64,000 bases of DNA from Sphingobacterium sp. xlx-96 (GTDB taxonomy: Bacteria; Bacteroidota; Bacteroidia; Sphingobacteriales; Sphingobacteriaceae): NCBI RefSeq assembly GCF_011007365.1, contig NZ_WFKM01000002.1:372001-436000 (forward strand), written 5' to 3'. Positions 1 to 8,408 of this stretch are shown here, in pieces. Under the pieces are notes generated by a model, which ran no database searches, was not told where the DNA came from, and saw only the letters and a program-made list of their open reading frames with translations. How positions within the stretch are numbered: the first letter of the stretch is position 1; each line of letters opens with the position of its first letter. The position numbers and the translations under genes were made by a program.

Positions 1-1114
1 AGTCTAAAGAGATTGACCGAGGACGTCTGTTGTTTTCAATCGTAATTTCATCATTGGGAGCGACGTTTCCTGTATCACTAATGAGAAAACGAAAAACTCT
101 CCGCGCAACAGGGTCGGCCACAAAGAAGTATTTCCCATCTTCTTTGGTATCGATAGCCACATCTATGGGTTCTTGCAGCAGCGTAAGAGCACCCGTTACA
201 ATCCGTGTCGGTGTTATCGTTTGTGAAGACTGATATTGTGAAAACTTCTCGAAAACCAAAATCTTTCCAGAATTTGCCTGGTCTTGAACGTAGTCTGTCA
301 ACAATAAAATATCAGCACTGGCAGAATAGGACAATCCTCTGATATTCTGTGCATCGGCAACTTTCAAAACATATTTTTCGGGGGCTTTCATAAGCGTATC
401 CCCTTTATTTAATAACTGAGGTATAAAGTTCTTGTAAACGACTACTCCACCATCTTTCTCTGTTGCATTAGAAATAACTAAATCATTTTTAATGGCTATA
501 ACTCCCCATGGATTATGGTCAAGTTTCATACGATACCGTGGTCTTGTAAAGTTTCCTTTGTTACGTGGCCTATCAATCGCAAACAAAGTATAGTCTGGTA
601 CTGCTGTTTCAGTAGCGGGGGTTCCTTTGGTCGTATCTGAAGCATTTGCAAAGAGGAGAAAGTCTTCCGAGAACTTGTCATCATTGACTACGGTATAATA
701 TAATCCTCTCACTTTATCATAAATTCGATTTCTTATACTTGTTCCATTACTAATCACTCCTGTCTTACTAACCTCCAATACATGTACCGCAGTGTCGAGA
801 TTGGACTTGCTATTTAAGCTCCCATGAAAGAGTGATCCACCAGAAAACGGACTAAAGTGAATCATATTTCCTCCCTTTGCACCGGATGCTATCTTGAAAG
901 AGAAAGTCTTAGGCAGTTTCTCACCATCAACGCTATCCAAAGCCCACACATTATACAGGTCAGCTGCCGCTGAGCCACTCGCATAATCCTCCGTAGAAAT
1001 ATACAATCTAGATATAGACTTTCGCACACGCTCTGGTTCATCATCGTCGCGCTTACAGGCTACAATCGAAACTACTATAAATACTGCAACTATAGAAAAG
1101 AGATAATTCTTCAT
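1..1114 (-). CDS. Putative beta-propeller-like lipoprotein, 3' end outside window
   Basis: The reverse strand reads open from an ATG at 1114 to the window edge, about 371 codons without a stop, so the C-terminus is missing. The product starts MKNYLFSIVAVFIVVSIVAC and has a type II signal peptide with lipobox IVAC, Cys20 being the likely lipidated residue, followed by a charged KRDDDE stretch. The mature part has several segments resembling propeller blades (for example VAIDTKEDGKYFFVADP and NIRGLSYSASADILLLTDY). A surface or periplasmic lipoprotein with a propeller fold is an inference; I do not recognise a named family. It is divergent from queH and has a TAAGTTTG promoter box 24 nt upstream. 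Confidence 0.8.
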   Translation of the reverse strand, partial: MKNYLFSIVAVFIVVSIVACKRDDDEPERVRKSISRLYISTEDYASGSAAADLYNVWALDSVDGEKLPKTFSFKIASGAKGGNMIHFSPFSGGSLFHGSLNSKSNLDTAVHVLEVSKTGVISNGTSIRNRIYDKVRGLYYTVVNDDKFSEDFLLFANASDTTKGTPATETAVPDYTLFAIDRPRNKGNFTRPRYRMKLDHNPWGVIAIKNDLVISNATEKDGGVVVYKNFIPQLLNKGDTLMKAPEKYVLKVADAQNIRGLSYSASADILLLTDYVQDQANSGKILVFEKFSQYQSSQTITPTRIVTGALTLLQEPIDVAIDTKEDGKYFFVADPVARRVFRFLISDTGNVAPNDEITIENNRRPRSISLD

Positions 1115-1137
1115 GCTATGGATTAATTCTTAATATG

Positions 1138-1145
1138 CAAACTTA
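1138..1145 (-). promoter_or_regulatory. Putative -7 box for the lipoprotein gene
   Basis: The reverse strand reads TAAGTTTG, a match to the Bacteroidota TAnnTTTG -7 element, 24 nt before the ATG at 1114. No clear TTG was found about 20 nt further upstream, so only half of the promoter is supported. Confidence 0.35.
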
Positions 1146-1303
1146 TATAAAATGCTTTATATTCACGAACTCCTGTTCGAAAATTTGGCAGGAAACAGCT
1201 TTCCCAATTACCTAACGAAAACGAAAGAGCAATCGCCACAACAACAATAAACTTTATAATGTAGAGAGTTTTCCGTAAAATTGCAATCGGGAAGAAAATA
1301 ATC

Positions 1304-1966
1304 ATGGAGAGTACTAAAGAATTCAACAGGGAAAAACTAACGTTACCCAAAGACGGCAAGAAGCTGTTATTACACTCTTGCTGTGCACCTTGTTCTGGTG
1401 AGGTCATGGAGGCATTAATTTCCTCCGATATTGACTTCACTATTTATTTTTATAACCCCAATATTCACCCAAGGAAGGAATACGACATCCGTAAGGACGA
1501 GAACATTCGGTTCGCAGAGAAACACAATATTCCATTTATAGACGCCGATTATGATGTAGATCATTGGTTTGAATTAGCCAAGGGCATGGAACATGAGCCT
1601 GAAAAAGGTATCCGATGTACAATGTGCTTTGACATGCGCTTTGAAAAAACTGCGGAATATGCGGCGGCAAATGGGTTCGATGTCATATCAAGTTCTCTTG
1701 GAATATCCCGTTGGAAAAACATGGAACAGATTAATGACTGTGGTTTACGCGCTGCTTCACGCCATCCCGATATGGAATACTGGACATTCAATTGGCGCAA
1801 AAAGGGGGGGTCAGCCCGTATGTTAGAAATCAGTAAACGTGAGAAATTCTACATGCAAGAATACTGTGGCTGCGCGTATTCACTTCGTGACACCAATAAA
1901 TGGCGCATGGCCAACAATCGTGAAAAGATAGAACTAGGCACAAAATACTACGGAGATGAGGAATAA
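1304..1966 (+). CDS. queH: Epoxyqueuosine reductase QueH
   Basis: QueH (formerly DUF208) reduces epoxyqueuosine to queuosine in the wobble position of GUN-anticodon tRNAs and is a non-homologous replacement of QueG. The 220-aa product carries the family's cysteine pattern: HSCCAPC at residues 24-30, RCTMCFDMR near residue 105, and CGCAYS near residue 190. These Cys residues bind an iron-sulfur cluster and a further metal in characterised QueH proteins. Length fits the family. The ATG at 1304 is chosen because the conserved region begins shortly after it. The gene stands alone, divergent from the upstream lipoprotein gene and 19 nt before the promoter of yceD. Confidence 0.92.
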   Translation: MESTKEFNREKLTLPKDGKKLLLHSCCAPCSGEVMEALISSDIDFTIYFYNPNIHPRKEYDIRKDENIRFAEKHNIPFIDADYDVDHWFELAKGMEHEPEKGIRCTMCFDMRFEKTAEYAAANGFDVISSSLGISRWKNMEQINDCGLRAASRHPDMEYWTFNWRKKGGSARMLEISKREKFYMQEYCGCAYSLRDTNKWRMANNREKIELGTKYYGDEE

Positions 1967-1985
1967 AATTTATTTCACAAAATAA

Positions 1986-2016
1986 TTGCATCCTTGATTT
2001 TAAAACATTAATTTTG
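1986..2016 (+). promoter_or_regulatory. Promoter for yceD-rpmF-plsX-fabH
   Basis: TTG at 1986-1988, a 20-nt spacer and TAATTTTG at 2009-2016 match the Bacteroidota housekeeping promoter (TTG ... TAnnTTTG). Predicted transcription start is near 2022, leaving a leader of about 14 nt before the TTG start codon of yceD. Confidence 0.65.
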
Positions 2017-2035
2017 CAGGCTCAAATACAAGATT

Positions 2036-2578
2036 TTGAAGTATCTAAAACAATATAGAATACCCTTTTCAGGGCTTGCTGCAGGGAAACATGATTTTGA
2101 CTTTGAGATTGACAACAAGTTCTTTGACTGCTTTGAGCATTCATTAGTAAAAAAAGGAGATCTTATTGCTAAAGTATCACTACAGAAGCAAGAGAGCATG
2201 CTAATCGTCAATTTCGATATTAGCGGAAAGATCTCGCTAATATGCGATGTTTGTTTAGCGGAGATTCTATCTCCAGTTCATTTTTCGGAACGAGTAATTG
2301 TGAAATTTATCAATGAAGAGTGGGCTGATGACACGGAAGAGGTCATTGTCTTAAACAAGACGGATCATGAATTAGACATCGCTACACTACTATATGAATA
2401 CATCAACGTCCAGGTTCCTTACTATGCTAAATGTAGCGAACAAGGCGAAGATGCGATATGTGATCCTGAAATGTTATCAAAAATCAGTGGAACAGTAGAC
2501 GCAGAAGAAGAATCCGTGACAGAAAATGAAAGTATTGACCCCCGTTGGGCCGCATTAAAGAATATTAAAAACAATTAA
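2036..2578 (+). CDS. yceD: YceD/DUF177 family protein
   Basis: This 180-aa DUF177 protein belongs to the family of E. coli YceD, linked to 23S rRNA processing and large-subunit assembly and almost always encoded directly before rpmF, as here (16 nt apart). It contains ICDVC in mid-protein and a second pair of Cys (AKCSEQGEDAIC), a possible metal-binding arrangement; the C-terminus DPRWAALKNI is the usual family ending. The start is a TTG at 2036: no ATG lies suitably close, the N-terminus KYLKQYRIPFSGL is conserved in Bacteroidota homologues, and the start sits 20 nt after a good promoter. Confidence 0.88.
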   Translation: MKYLKQYRIPFSGLAAGKHDFDFEIDNKFFDCFEHSLVKKGDLIAKVSLQKQESMLIVNFDISGKISLICDVCLAEILSPVHFSERVIVKFINEEWADDTEEVIVLNKTDHELDIATLLYEYINVQVPYYAKCSEQGEDAICDPEMLSKISGTVDAEEESVTENESIDPRWAALKNIKNN

Positions 2579-2594
2579 AAAAACATAATACGAG

Positions 2595-2786
2595 ATGGCA
2601 CATCCAAAACGTAAGACTTCGAAATCAAGAAGAGACAAAAGAAGAACACATTATAAGGCTGAAAAACCTACATTGACAGTATGTAAAGAAACAGGTGCAG
2701 TACACGTACCTCATAAAGCATATGAAGTAGATGGCAATTTATACTACAACGGTAAATTGATTATCGAGAACACTGCTGCTGTCTAA
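2595..2786 (+). CDS. rpmF: 50S ribosomal protein L32
   Basis: The 63-aa product starts MAHPKRKTSKSRRDKRRTHY, the standard basic N-terminus of bacterial L32, and the centre TVCKETGAVHVPHKAY matches the family, but the four-Cys zinc ribbon of some L32 proteins is reduced to one Cys (Cys30), as in other zinc-free versions. It is a component of the large ribosomal subunit. Same transcription unit as yceD; a hairpin follows before plsX, so plsX-fabH may be transcribed partly by read-through. Confidence 0.97.
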   Translation: MAHPKRKTSKSRRDKRRTHYKAEKPTLTVCKETGAVHVPHKAYEVDGNLYYNGKLIIENTAAV

Positions 2787-2798
2787 AAAATATCTTTT

Positions 2799-2858
2799 AA
2801 AAAACATCCCAAAAAAGCTTAATTATTTAACAATTTGCTTTAATTTGGGATGTTTTTT
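2799..2858 (+). terminator. Hairpin between rpmF and plsX
   Basis: Arms aaaaaacatccca (2799-2811) and tgggatgtttttt (2846-2858) pair over 13 bp around a long AT-rich loop, ending in a T tract. It may attenuate transcription between rpmF and plsX rather than stop it fully. Confidence 0.6.
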
Positions 2859-2889
2859 GCGTATTATTGATTTAGAAAAATAATAACGG

Positions 2890-3828
2890 ATGAAGATTGG
2901 ATTAGACGTCTTAGGTGGAGATTATGCTCCCAATTCCACAATTCTTGGTGCTATAGAAGCACAAAAAGTTCTTAAAAACGATCAACGTATCGTGTTGTTC
3001 GGAGACGAAGAAGATAGCAGAAATCGGATAATAGAAGCTGGAGTAGATCCACTACTATTTGATTACGTGCATGCTCCGGAAAACATTTCTATGCATGAAC
3101 ATCCTACTAAAGCTATCACCCAAAAGCCTAACTCGAGCGTAGCTAAAGGCTTCGAGTTATTAAAAAATGGGGAGATTGATTCTTTCTCTTCTGCGGGAAA
3201 TACTGGTGCTATGCTTGTCGGAGCTATGTTCAGTGTAAAAACTATCCCTGGAGTATTAAGACCAGCAATAGCAACAAATGTTCCTAAACTCAAAAATGGT
3301 TATGGAATTCTTCTTGACGTTGGAGCCAATGCAGATTGTAAACCCGAAATGTTAAATCAGTTTGCCTTACTAGGCAGCTTGTATTCTGAACATGTATACG
3401 GCGTACAAAATCCAAAGGTTGGCCTCTTGAACATTGGAGAAGAAGAAGAAAAAGGAAACATTCTAACAATATCGACCTATCCCCTACTAAAATCAAACCC
3501 CAAAATCAATTTTATAGGTAACGCAGAAGGACGTGATTTGTTTACAGATCAGGCTGATGTATATGTATGTGATGGATATACGGGCAATGTTGTTCTAAAA
3601 TTAGCCGAATCTTTCTATGTAGTCACATTGAAAAAGGGCTTTAAAGATGACTTTTTTGACAGGTTCAATTATGAACGATACGGTGGAAGTCCAATATTAG
3701 GTGTCAATGCTCCAGTCATTATTGGTCATGGTATCTCTACACCTGAAGCAATAAAAAACATGGTATTACTATCCAAAGATATGATCGAATCAAAATTCAT
3801 TGACAAGATTAAATCTGCTTTTAACTAA
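2890..3828 (+). CDS. plsX: Phosphate acyltransferase PlsX
   Basis: PlsX converts acyl-ACP and phosphate to acyl phosphate, the donor for PlsY in phosphatidic acid synthesis; it is a peripheral membrane enzyme. The 312-aa product begins MKIGLDVLGGDYAPN with the family signature GGDYAPN at residues 9-15 and carries SAGNTGAMLVGAM and DVGANADCKPEML, both diagnostic. Length is slightly below the usual ~330 aa. It follows rpmF and is 6 nt before fabH, the widespread rpmF-plsX-fabH order that couples ribosome and lipid synthesis genes. Confidence 0.96.
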   Translation: MKIGLDVLGGDYAPNSTILGAIEAQKVLKNDQRIVLFGDEEDSRNRIIEAGVDPLLFDYVHAPENISMHEHPTKAITQKPNSSVAKGFELLKNGEIDSFSSAGNTGAMLVGAMFSVKTIPGVLRPAIATNVPKLKNGYGILLDVGANADCKPEMLNQFALLGSLYSEHVYGVQNPKVGLLNIGEEEEKGNILTISTYPLLKSNPKINFIGNAEGRDLFTDQADVYVCDGYTGNVVLKLAESFYVVTLKKGFKDDFFDRFNYERYGGSPILGVNAPVIIGHGISTPEAIKNMVLLSKDMIESKFIDKIKSAFN

Positions 3829-3834
3829 GATAAT

Positions 3835-4824
3835 ATGTCTAAAATTCATGCAGCTATTACGGCGGTAAATGGGTATGTTCCGGAATATATATTAACAAAC
3901 AAGGAACTAGAAACAATGGTTGATACCAATGACGAGTGGATTGTATCACGGACTGGTATCAAAGAACGTCGTATTCTAAAGGGTGAAGGACTTGCAACCT
4001 CCGATTTAGCAGTCCCTGCTGTCAAAGGATTGCTTGAAAAAAGAGGAATCACAGCTGAGGATATCGACTTAATTATTTTCTGTACAAGTACCCCTGACAT
4101 GTTGTTTCCAGCTACGGCTAATATTCTAGCTGATAAAATTGGAGCTAAGAACGCTTGGGGTTACGATTTACAAGCCGCTTGTTCAGGTTTTTTATTTGGA
4201 TTAACGACTGGATCACAATTCATTGAATCGGGCAAACATCAAAAAGTTTTGGTCGTTGGGGCAGATAAAATGTCCTCAGTGGTAAACTATAGTGATCGTA
4301 ATACCTGTATTCTTTTTGGAGACGGTTGCGGTGCAGTACTATTAGAGCCCAATACAGAAGGTAATGGCATACAAGACACGATCTTAAAAACAGATGGTTC
4401 AGGCGGTCAGTACTTAAATATAAAAGGAGGAGGCTCACTAAATCCGGCATCGCATGAAACTGTTGAAGCAGGTTTGCACTACGCTTATCAAGAGGGAAAG
4501 ACAGTATTTAAATTTGCTGTTACAAACATGGCCGATGTAGCTCACGAAATCATGGTACGTAATCAGCTTACTGCCGATGATATCGCTTGGCTAGTACCGC
4601 ATCAAGCAAATAAACGCATTATCGATGCTACAGCTGAACGAGCGGGGCTTCCGGAAGATAAGGTAATGGTAAATATCCATAAATATGGTAATACAACCAG
4701 TGGCACCATTCCACTTTGTTTGTGGGAATGGGAAAGTCAATTAAAAAAAGGAGACAACTTAATTCTTGCGGCATTTGGTGGAGGGTTCACATGGGGCTCT
4801 GTATATTTAAAATGGGCCTATTAA
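3835..4824 (+). CDS. fabH: 3-oxoacyl-ACP synthase III (FabH)
   Basis: FabH condenses acetyl-CoA (or branched acyl-CoA) with malonyl-ACP to start fatty acid elongation. The 329-aa thiolase-fold protein shows the complete Cys-His-Asn triad: Cys116 in LQAACSGF, His256 in VPHQANKRI and Asn286 in [10 protein letters not shown]. Length is standard. It begins 6 nt after plsX. In this phylum FabH commonly prefers branched-chain primers, which gives iso fatty acids; the sequence alone does not prove that here. Confidence 0.96.
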   Translation: MSKIHAAITAVNGYVPEYILTNKELETMVDTNDEWIVSRTGIKERRILKGEGLATSDLAVPAVKGLLEKRGITAEDIDLIIFCTSTPDMLFPATANILADKIGAKNAWGYDLQAACSGFLFGLTTGSQFIESGKHQKVLVVGADKMSSVVNYSDRNTCILFGDGCGAVLLEPNTEGNGIQDTILKTDGSGGQYLNIKGGGSLNPASHETVEAGLHYAYQEGKTVFKFAVTNMADVAHEIMVRNQLTADDIAWLVPHQANKRIIDATAERAGLPEDKVMVNIHKYGNTTSGTIPLCLWEWESQLKKGDNLILAAFGGGFTWGSVYLKWAY

Positions 4825-4867
4825 AAGTTACCCATTTTGCTAAAAATATTACTATTACAAAAGTCAT

Positions 4868-4917
4868 AACAACTTTCACGACTGTTGGCAATTCAATAGA
4901 ATCATAAAAGTTTTTAT
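4868..4917. repeat. Copy A of a ~50-nt imperfect palindromic repeat
   Basis: This part of the fabH-accB gap aligns to 35965-36015 with about 80 percent identity by eye, including attcaat.gaatcat.aaa. The ends aactttca and tcataaaagtt are near reverse complements, so a hairpin can form. The rest of the 145-nt gap holds no gene and only a partial -7 box, tatcttta at 4919-4926. Confidence 0.45.
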
Positions 4918-4969
4918 GTATCTTTATACGCTATTTTAAAAATTATTTAAAAATAAAACCTACTGAAGT

Positions 4970-5461
4970 ATGAGTATGGATATCAAACAAATTCAAGACC
5001 TGATCAAATTTGTTTCTAAATCAGGAGTGAATGAAGTATCGATTGAAGAAAAGGATTTCAAGATCACAATAAAAACGAATCAAGAACCAACTTATGTTAC
5101 AGCATCTTTACCTGCTGCTGTGGCTCCCGCTATTGTTCAAGGCGCACCTGCAGCCGCAGCTCCAACAGCGACACCGGCAGCGGTAGTTGCTACGACTCCT
5201 GCAGCTGACGATGAATCTCATTTCATTACCGTAAAATCGCCAATGATAGGTACTTTTTATCGTTCCTCAGGTCCAGATAAGGCCCCATTTGTTAATGTAG
5301 GCGATGATATCACACCTGGAAAAGTAACTTGTATTGTTGAAGCAATGAAATTGTTCAATGAAATCGAGTCAGAAGTATCGGGTAAAATTGTAAAAATATT
5401 AGTGAACGACGCTCAACCCGTCGAGTATGATCAGCCTCTTTTCTTAGTTGATCCAAGATAA
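4970..5461 (+). CDS. accB: Acetyl-CoA carboxylase biotin carboxyl carrier protein
   Basis: AccB carries the biotin that is carboxylated by AccC and delivered to acetyl-CoA by AccAD. The 163-aa product has an N-terminal helical region ([17 protein letters not shown]), an Ala/Pro/Thr-rich linker at about residues 45-80, and a C-terminal biotinyl domain with EAMK at 124-127; Lys127 is the biotinylation site. The start at 4970 gives MSMDIKQ; Met3 is an alternative. It is followed by two hairpins and then accC, so the two genes may not be fully cotranscribed. Confidence 0.96.
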   Translation: MSMDIKQIQDLIKFVSKSGVNEVSIEEKDFKITIKTNQEPTYVTASLPAAVAPAIVQGAPAAAAPTATPAAVVATTPAADDESHFITVKSPMIGTFYRSSGPDKAPFVNVGDDITPGKVTCIVEAMKLFNEIESEVSGKIVKILVNDAQPVEYDQPLFLVDPR

Positions 5462-5466
5462 TCTCC

Positions 5467-5490
5467 AGCTGCTTAATTAAGCAGCTTTTT
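5467..5490 (+). terminator. Terminator-like hairpin after accB
   Basis: agctgcttaattaagcagct is a perfect 20-nt palindrome directly followed by a T run, 5 nt after the accB stop codon. Confidence 0.65.
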
Positions 5491-5506
5491 AAATTTAAAA
5501 ACAACT

Positions 5507-5547
5507 GGAATATCTCCCCTAACATTAGGGATTTATTCCGTTTTTTC
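5507..5547 (+). terminator. Second hairpin between accB and accC
   Basis: ggaata (5507-5512) pairs with tattcc (5534-5539), with an inner tcccta/taggga stem, followed by gttttttc. With the preceding hairpin it makes a tandem terminator between accB and accC. Confidence 0.6.
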
Positions 5548-5611
5548 TAAATAAAAACTTCTACGAAACTGCGTAATAATACACAGTTAATTGTTCATCA
5601 AGTTATTCACT

Positions 5612-6967
5612 ATGTTCAAAAAAATATTAATAGCAAATAGGGGCGAAATCGCATTACGTATCATCCGCACTTGTCGCGAGATGGGAATAAAGAGTGTAGC
5701 TGTATATTCAACCGCAGACAGAGACAGTCTTCACGTAAGATTTGCTGATGAGGCAGTTTGTATTGGACCTCCAGCGAGTAAAGACTCTTATTTAAATATA
5801 CCAAATATTATTGCAGCGGCAGAGTTAACCAATGCAGACGCAATACACCCTGGTTATGGATTTTTATCTGAAAACGCAAAATTCTCAGCTATCTGTGCTG
5901 AATATGGCATTAAATTTATTGGTGCTACAGCGGATCAGATTGAAAAGATGGGCGATAAAGCTTCCGCAAAAGATACGATGAAAAAAGCTGGTGTACCTAC
6001 GGTACCCGGTTCAGAGGGGCTTATACCCGATGTAAAAACGGGTATTGCGTTAGCCAAAGAAATCGGTTATCCTGTTATTATCAAAGCAACTGCTGGAGGC
6101 GGTGGCCGTGGTATGCGTATTATTTGGAAAGACGAAGAATTTGAACCTAACTGGGATTCCGCACGTCAGGAAGCTGCAGCTGCTTTTGGTAACGATGGTA
6201 TCTATTTAGAGAAATTTGTTGAAGAACCACGTCATATTGAAATTCAGGTAATTGGGGATCAATACGGCACCGTATGTCACCTTTCTGAAAGAGATTGTTC
6301 TATCCAACGCCGTCATCAAAAATTAGTTGAGGAAGCTCCCTCCCCTTTCATCACACCTGAGTTACGTGCTCAAATGGGTGAAGCGGCAATCAAAGGAGCA
6401 CAGGCCGTTAAATATGAAGGGGCAGGTACTATAGAATTCTTAGTGGACAAACACCGTAACTTCTATTTTATGGAGATGAATACACGTATTCAAGTAGAGC
6501 ATCCGGTTACTGAAGAAGTTATAAACTTTGATTTAATCAAAGAACAAATAAAAGTAGCAGCAGGTATCCCTATTTCGGGAAAAAGCTATGAGCCTACGAT
6601 GCATGCTATAGAATGTCGTATAAACGCCGAAGATCCATTTAATAACTTCCGTCCTTCTCCGGGTAAGATCACAAACTTTCACTCTCCAGGAGGTCATGGT
6701 GTACGTGTAGATACACACGTCTATGCAGGATATACGATCCCTTCTAACTATGACTCAATGATTGCTAAGTTAATATGTGTAGCTCAAACAAGAGAAGAAG
6801 CCATAAGTACGATGGAACGCGCTCTGAGTGAGTTTGTCATCGAAGGAGTTAAGACTACCATCCCATTGCACCTACGGTTAATGCGTGATCCTAATTTCAG
6901 AGCAGGTAATTTTACCACCAAATTCATGGAAACTTTTGACTTAACGGAATATCCAGACGAAGATTAA
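5612..6967 (+). CDS. accC: Acetyl-CoA carboxylase, biotin carboxylase subunit
   Basis: AccC is the ATP-grasp enzyme that carboxylates biotin on AccB. I place the start at the ATG at 5612 ([17 protein letters not shown], 451 aa), the canonical N-terminus, rather than the in-frame TTG seven codons earlier. Visible motifs are [10 protein letters not shown] at 79-88, the glycine-rich ATP loop GGGGRGM at 162-168, [12 protein letters not shown], and [15 protein letters not shown] with catalytic residues. Length matches single-domain biotin carboxylase. The carboxyltransferase genes accA and accD are not in the window. Confidence 0.96.
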   Translation: MFKKILIANRGEIALRIIRTCREMGIKSVAVYSTADRDSLHVRFADEAVCIGPPASKDSYLNIPNIIAAAELTNADAIHPGYGFLSENAKFSAICAEYGIKFIGATADQIEKMGDKASAKDTMKKAGVPTVPGSEGLIPDVKTGIALAKEIGYPVIIKATAGGGGRGMRIIWKDEEFEPNWDSARQEAAAAFGNDGIYLEKFVEEPRHIEIQVIGDQYGTVCHLSERDCSIQRRHQKLVEEAPSPFITPELRAQMGEAAIKGAQAVKYEGAGTIEFLVDKHRNFYFMEMNTRIQVEHPVTEEVINFDLIKEQIKVAAGIPISGKSYEPTMHAIECRINAEDPFNNFRPSPGKITNFHSPGGHGVRVDTHVYAGYTIPSNYDSMIAKLICVAQTREEAISTMERALSEFVIEGVKTTIPLHLRLMRDPNFRAGNFTTKFMETFDLTEYPDED

Positions 6968-6994
6968 ACGTAAAATTTTTGTTTTATATTAAAA

Positions 6995-7029
6995 GATACC
7001 ATTCTTATCCCAAAGAATGGTATTTTTGT
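6995..7029 (+). terminator. Terminator after accC
   Basis: Arms ataccattctt (6996-7006) and aagaatggtat (7013-7023) pair over 11 bp and are followed by a T-rich tail. Its position before 7048 also argues against any tatC start upstream of the hairpin. Confidence 0.8.
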
Positions 7030-7047
7030 TTTCATATAAGTACACAT

Positions 7048-7914
7048 ATGTCCAGTAAAAAACTAATCGACGCTATTAAAGAAAAAGGAAAGAATATAGA
7101 AGCCGAAATGTCATTCTTTGAACATTTGGAAGTTTTACGGTGGCATATCATCCGTTCTGTGATTGCTATCGCCCTATTTGCCATCCTATCGTTTACTTTC
7201 TACGATTTTGTATTCAATCAAATCATTATGGGGCCAAAAAACCTTGACTTTTGGACCTATCGTATGATGTGTAAAGTTGGAGATTTGATGAATTTAGATG
7301 GCTTCTGTGTAGAACGTATCCCTTTTAATATTATCAATACAGAGTTAGCTGGACAATTTATGCTACAAATAAACTCCTGCTTACTGATGGCTTTAGCATT
7401 AGGGTTTCCTTATCTCTTGTTTGAAGTCTGGTTATTTGTAAAGCCTGCCCTAACAGATGTAGAACAACAGTCTGCACGAGGTTTTGTCTTTTATGCAACA
7501 ATGCTCTTCGTAATAGGTGCTCTGTTTGGCTATTATATAGTAGTACCTTTATCGGTAAATTTTCTTGCAAATGTATCACTAAGTCAAGAAATCACCAATC
7601 AAATCACGATAGATTCTTACTTATCGACGATAGCTACTTTGACACTAGGCTGTGGTATCGTATTCTTACTACCTATCCTAATTTTCATTCTTTCTAAACT
7701 GGGATTAATGACTCCACAGTTTATGCGAGCTAGCCGTCGTTATGCTGCCGTCATCATCTTAATTATCGGTGCTATCATAACACCTACTGCCGACATTATT
7801 ACATTGCTGACAGTTAGTGCGCCGATGTTTATCCTATATGAGTTGAGTATCATGGTATCGGCCAATGTTAAAAAGCAAAAAGACCTAAAGGAAAAAGAAT
7901 TTTATAACAGTTAA
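7048..7914 (+). CDS. tatC: Twin-arginine translocase subunit TatC
   Basis: TatC is the six-helix membrane receptor for twin-arginine signal peptides. The ATG at 7048 (288 aa, MSSKKLIDAIKEK) is preferred because an upstream in-frame extension would run through the accC terminator. The family's N-terminal signature EMSFFEHLEVLRWHIIRS is at about residues 20-37, FPYLLFEVWLFVKPAL carries the conserved Glu, and about six hydrophobic segments are visible. A 50-residue periplasmic loop after helix 1 (GPKNLDFWTYRMMCKVGD...) is longer than in E. coli. No tatA/B lies alongside. A likely substrate is encoded at 19783. Confidence 0.94.
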   Translation: MSSKKLIDAIKEKGKNIEAEMSFFEHLEVLRWHIIRSVIAIALFAILSFTFYDFVFNQIIMGPKNLDFWTYRMMCKVGDLMNLDGFCVERIPFNIINTELAGQFMLQINSCLLMALALGFPYLLFEVWLFVKPALTDVEQQSARGFVFYATMLFVIGALFGYYIVVPLSVNFLANVSLSQEITNQITIDSYLSTIATLTLGCGIVFLLPILIFILSKLGLMTPQFMRASRRYAAVIILIIGAIITPTADIITLLTVSAPMFILYELSIMVSANVKKQKDLKEKEFYNS

Positions 7915-7936
7915 TGTTGAACAATATAATACACTT

Positions 7937-8368
7937 ATGAAAATAGCGATAGGAAGCGACCACGCTGGATTTGATTATAAAACGGAGATTATCCCCTACT
8001 TAACCGCCTTAGGTTACGAAGTACAAGATTTTGGACCTACGACGGCTGATTCTGTAGACTACCCTGACTTTGCACACCCTGTCGCAACGTCTGTAGAAAC
8101 TCAAGAAAATGAGTTAGGCATTTTGATCTGTGGAAGTGCCAATGGTGTAGCCATAACAGCTAATAAACATCAAGGAATCCGCGCGGCTATAGCTTGGCAA
8201 AATGAAATTGCAGCACTAGCCCGTCAACACAACAATGCTAATGTTATATGTATTCCTGCACGATTTATAGACCTTGCTCTGGCAAAAAAAATAGCACATA
8301 CCTTCTTAACAACACCGTTTGAAGGCGGTCGTCACGCTAATCGCGTAGATAAGATTGCTTGTTGCTAA
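7937..8368 (+). CDS. rpiB: Ribose 5-phosphate isomerase B
   Basis: RpiB interconverts ribose 5-phosphate and ribulose 5-phosphate in the pentose phosphate pathway. The 143-aa product begins MKIAIGSDHAGFDYK with the substrate-binding SDHAG at residues 7-11, has catalytic Cys65 in CGSANGVAI, and ends with EGGRHANRVDKI, the family C-terminal motif. The usual CGSG(N/I)G is CGSANG here, a mild variation. It follows tatC by 22 nt and probably shares its transcript. Confidence 0.95.
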   Translation: MKIAIGSDHAGFDYKTEIIPYLTALGYEVQDFGPTTADSVDYPDFAHPVATSVETQENELGILICGSANGVAITANKHQGIRAAIAWQNEIAALARQHNNANVICIPARFIDLALAKKIAHTFLTTPFEGGRHANRVDKIACC

Positions 8369-8408
8369 ACCCGTTTTAATAACAGTCATCAAAGATAGTT
8401 ATACACAT

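Noticed and set aside
1115..1303. preQ1 riboswitch upstream of queH
   Set aside because: No preQ1-I pattern of a short C-rich loop stem followed by an A-rich tail was found.
1123..1440. A 105-codon minus-strand frame across the lipoprotein-queH gap
   Set aside because: It overlaps the queH N-terminus in antisense, lies outside the promoter logic and has no recognisable domain.
4919..4926. tatcttta as an accB promoter -7 box
   Set aside because: One mismatch and no TTG at the usual distance upstream.
6979..7047. In-frame upstream extension of tatC
   Set aside because: It runs through the accC terminator hairpin and lacks family similarity.
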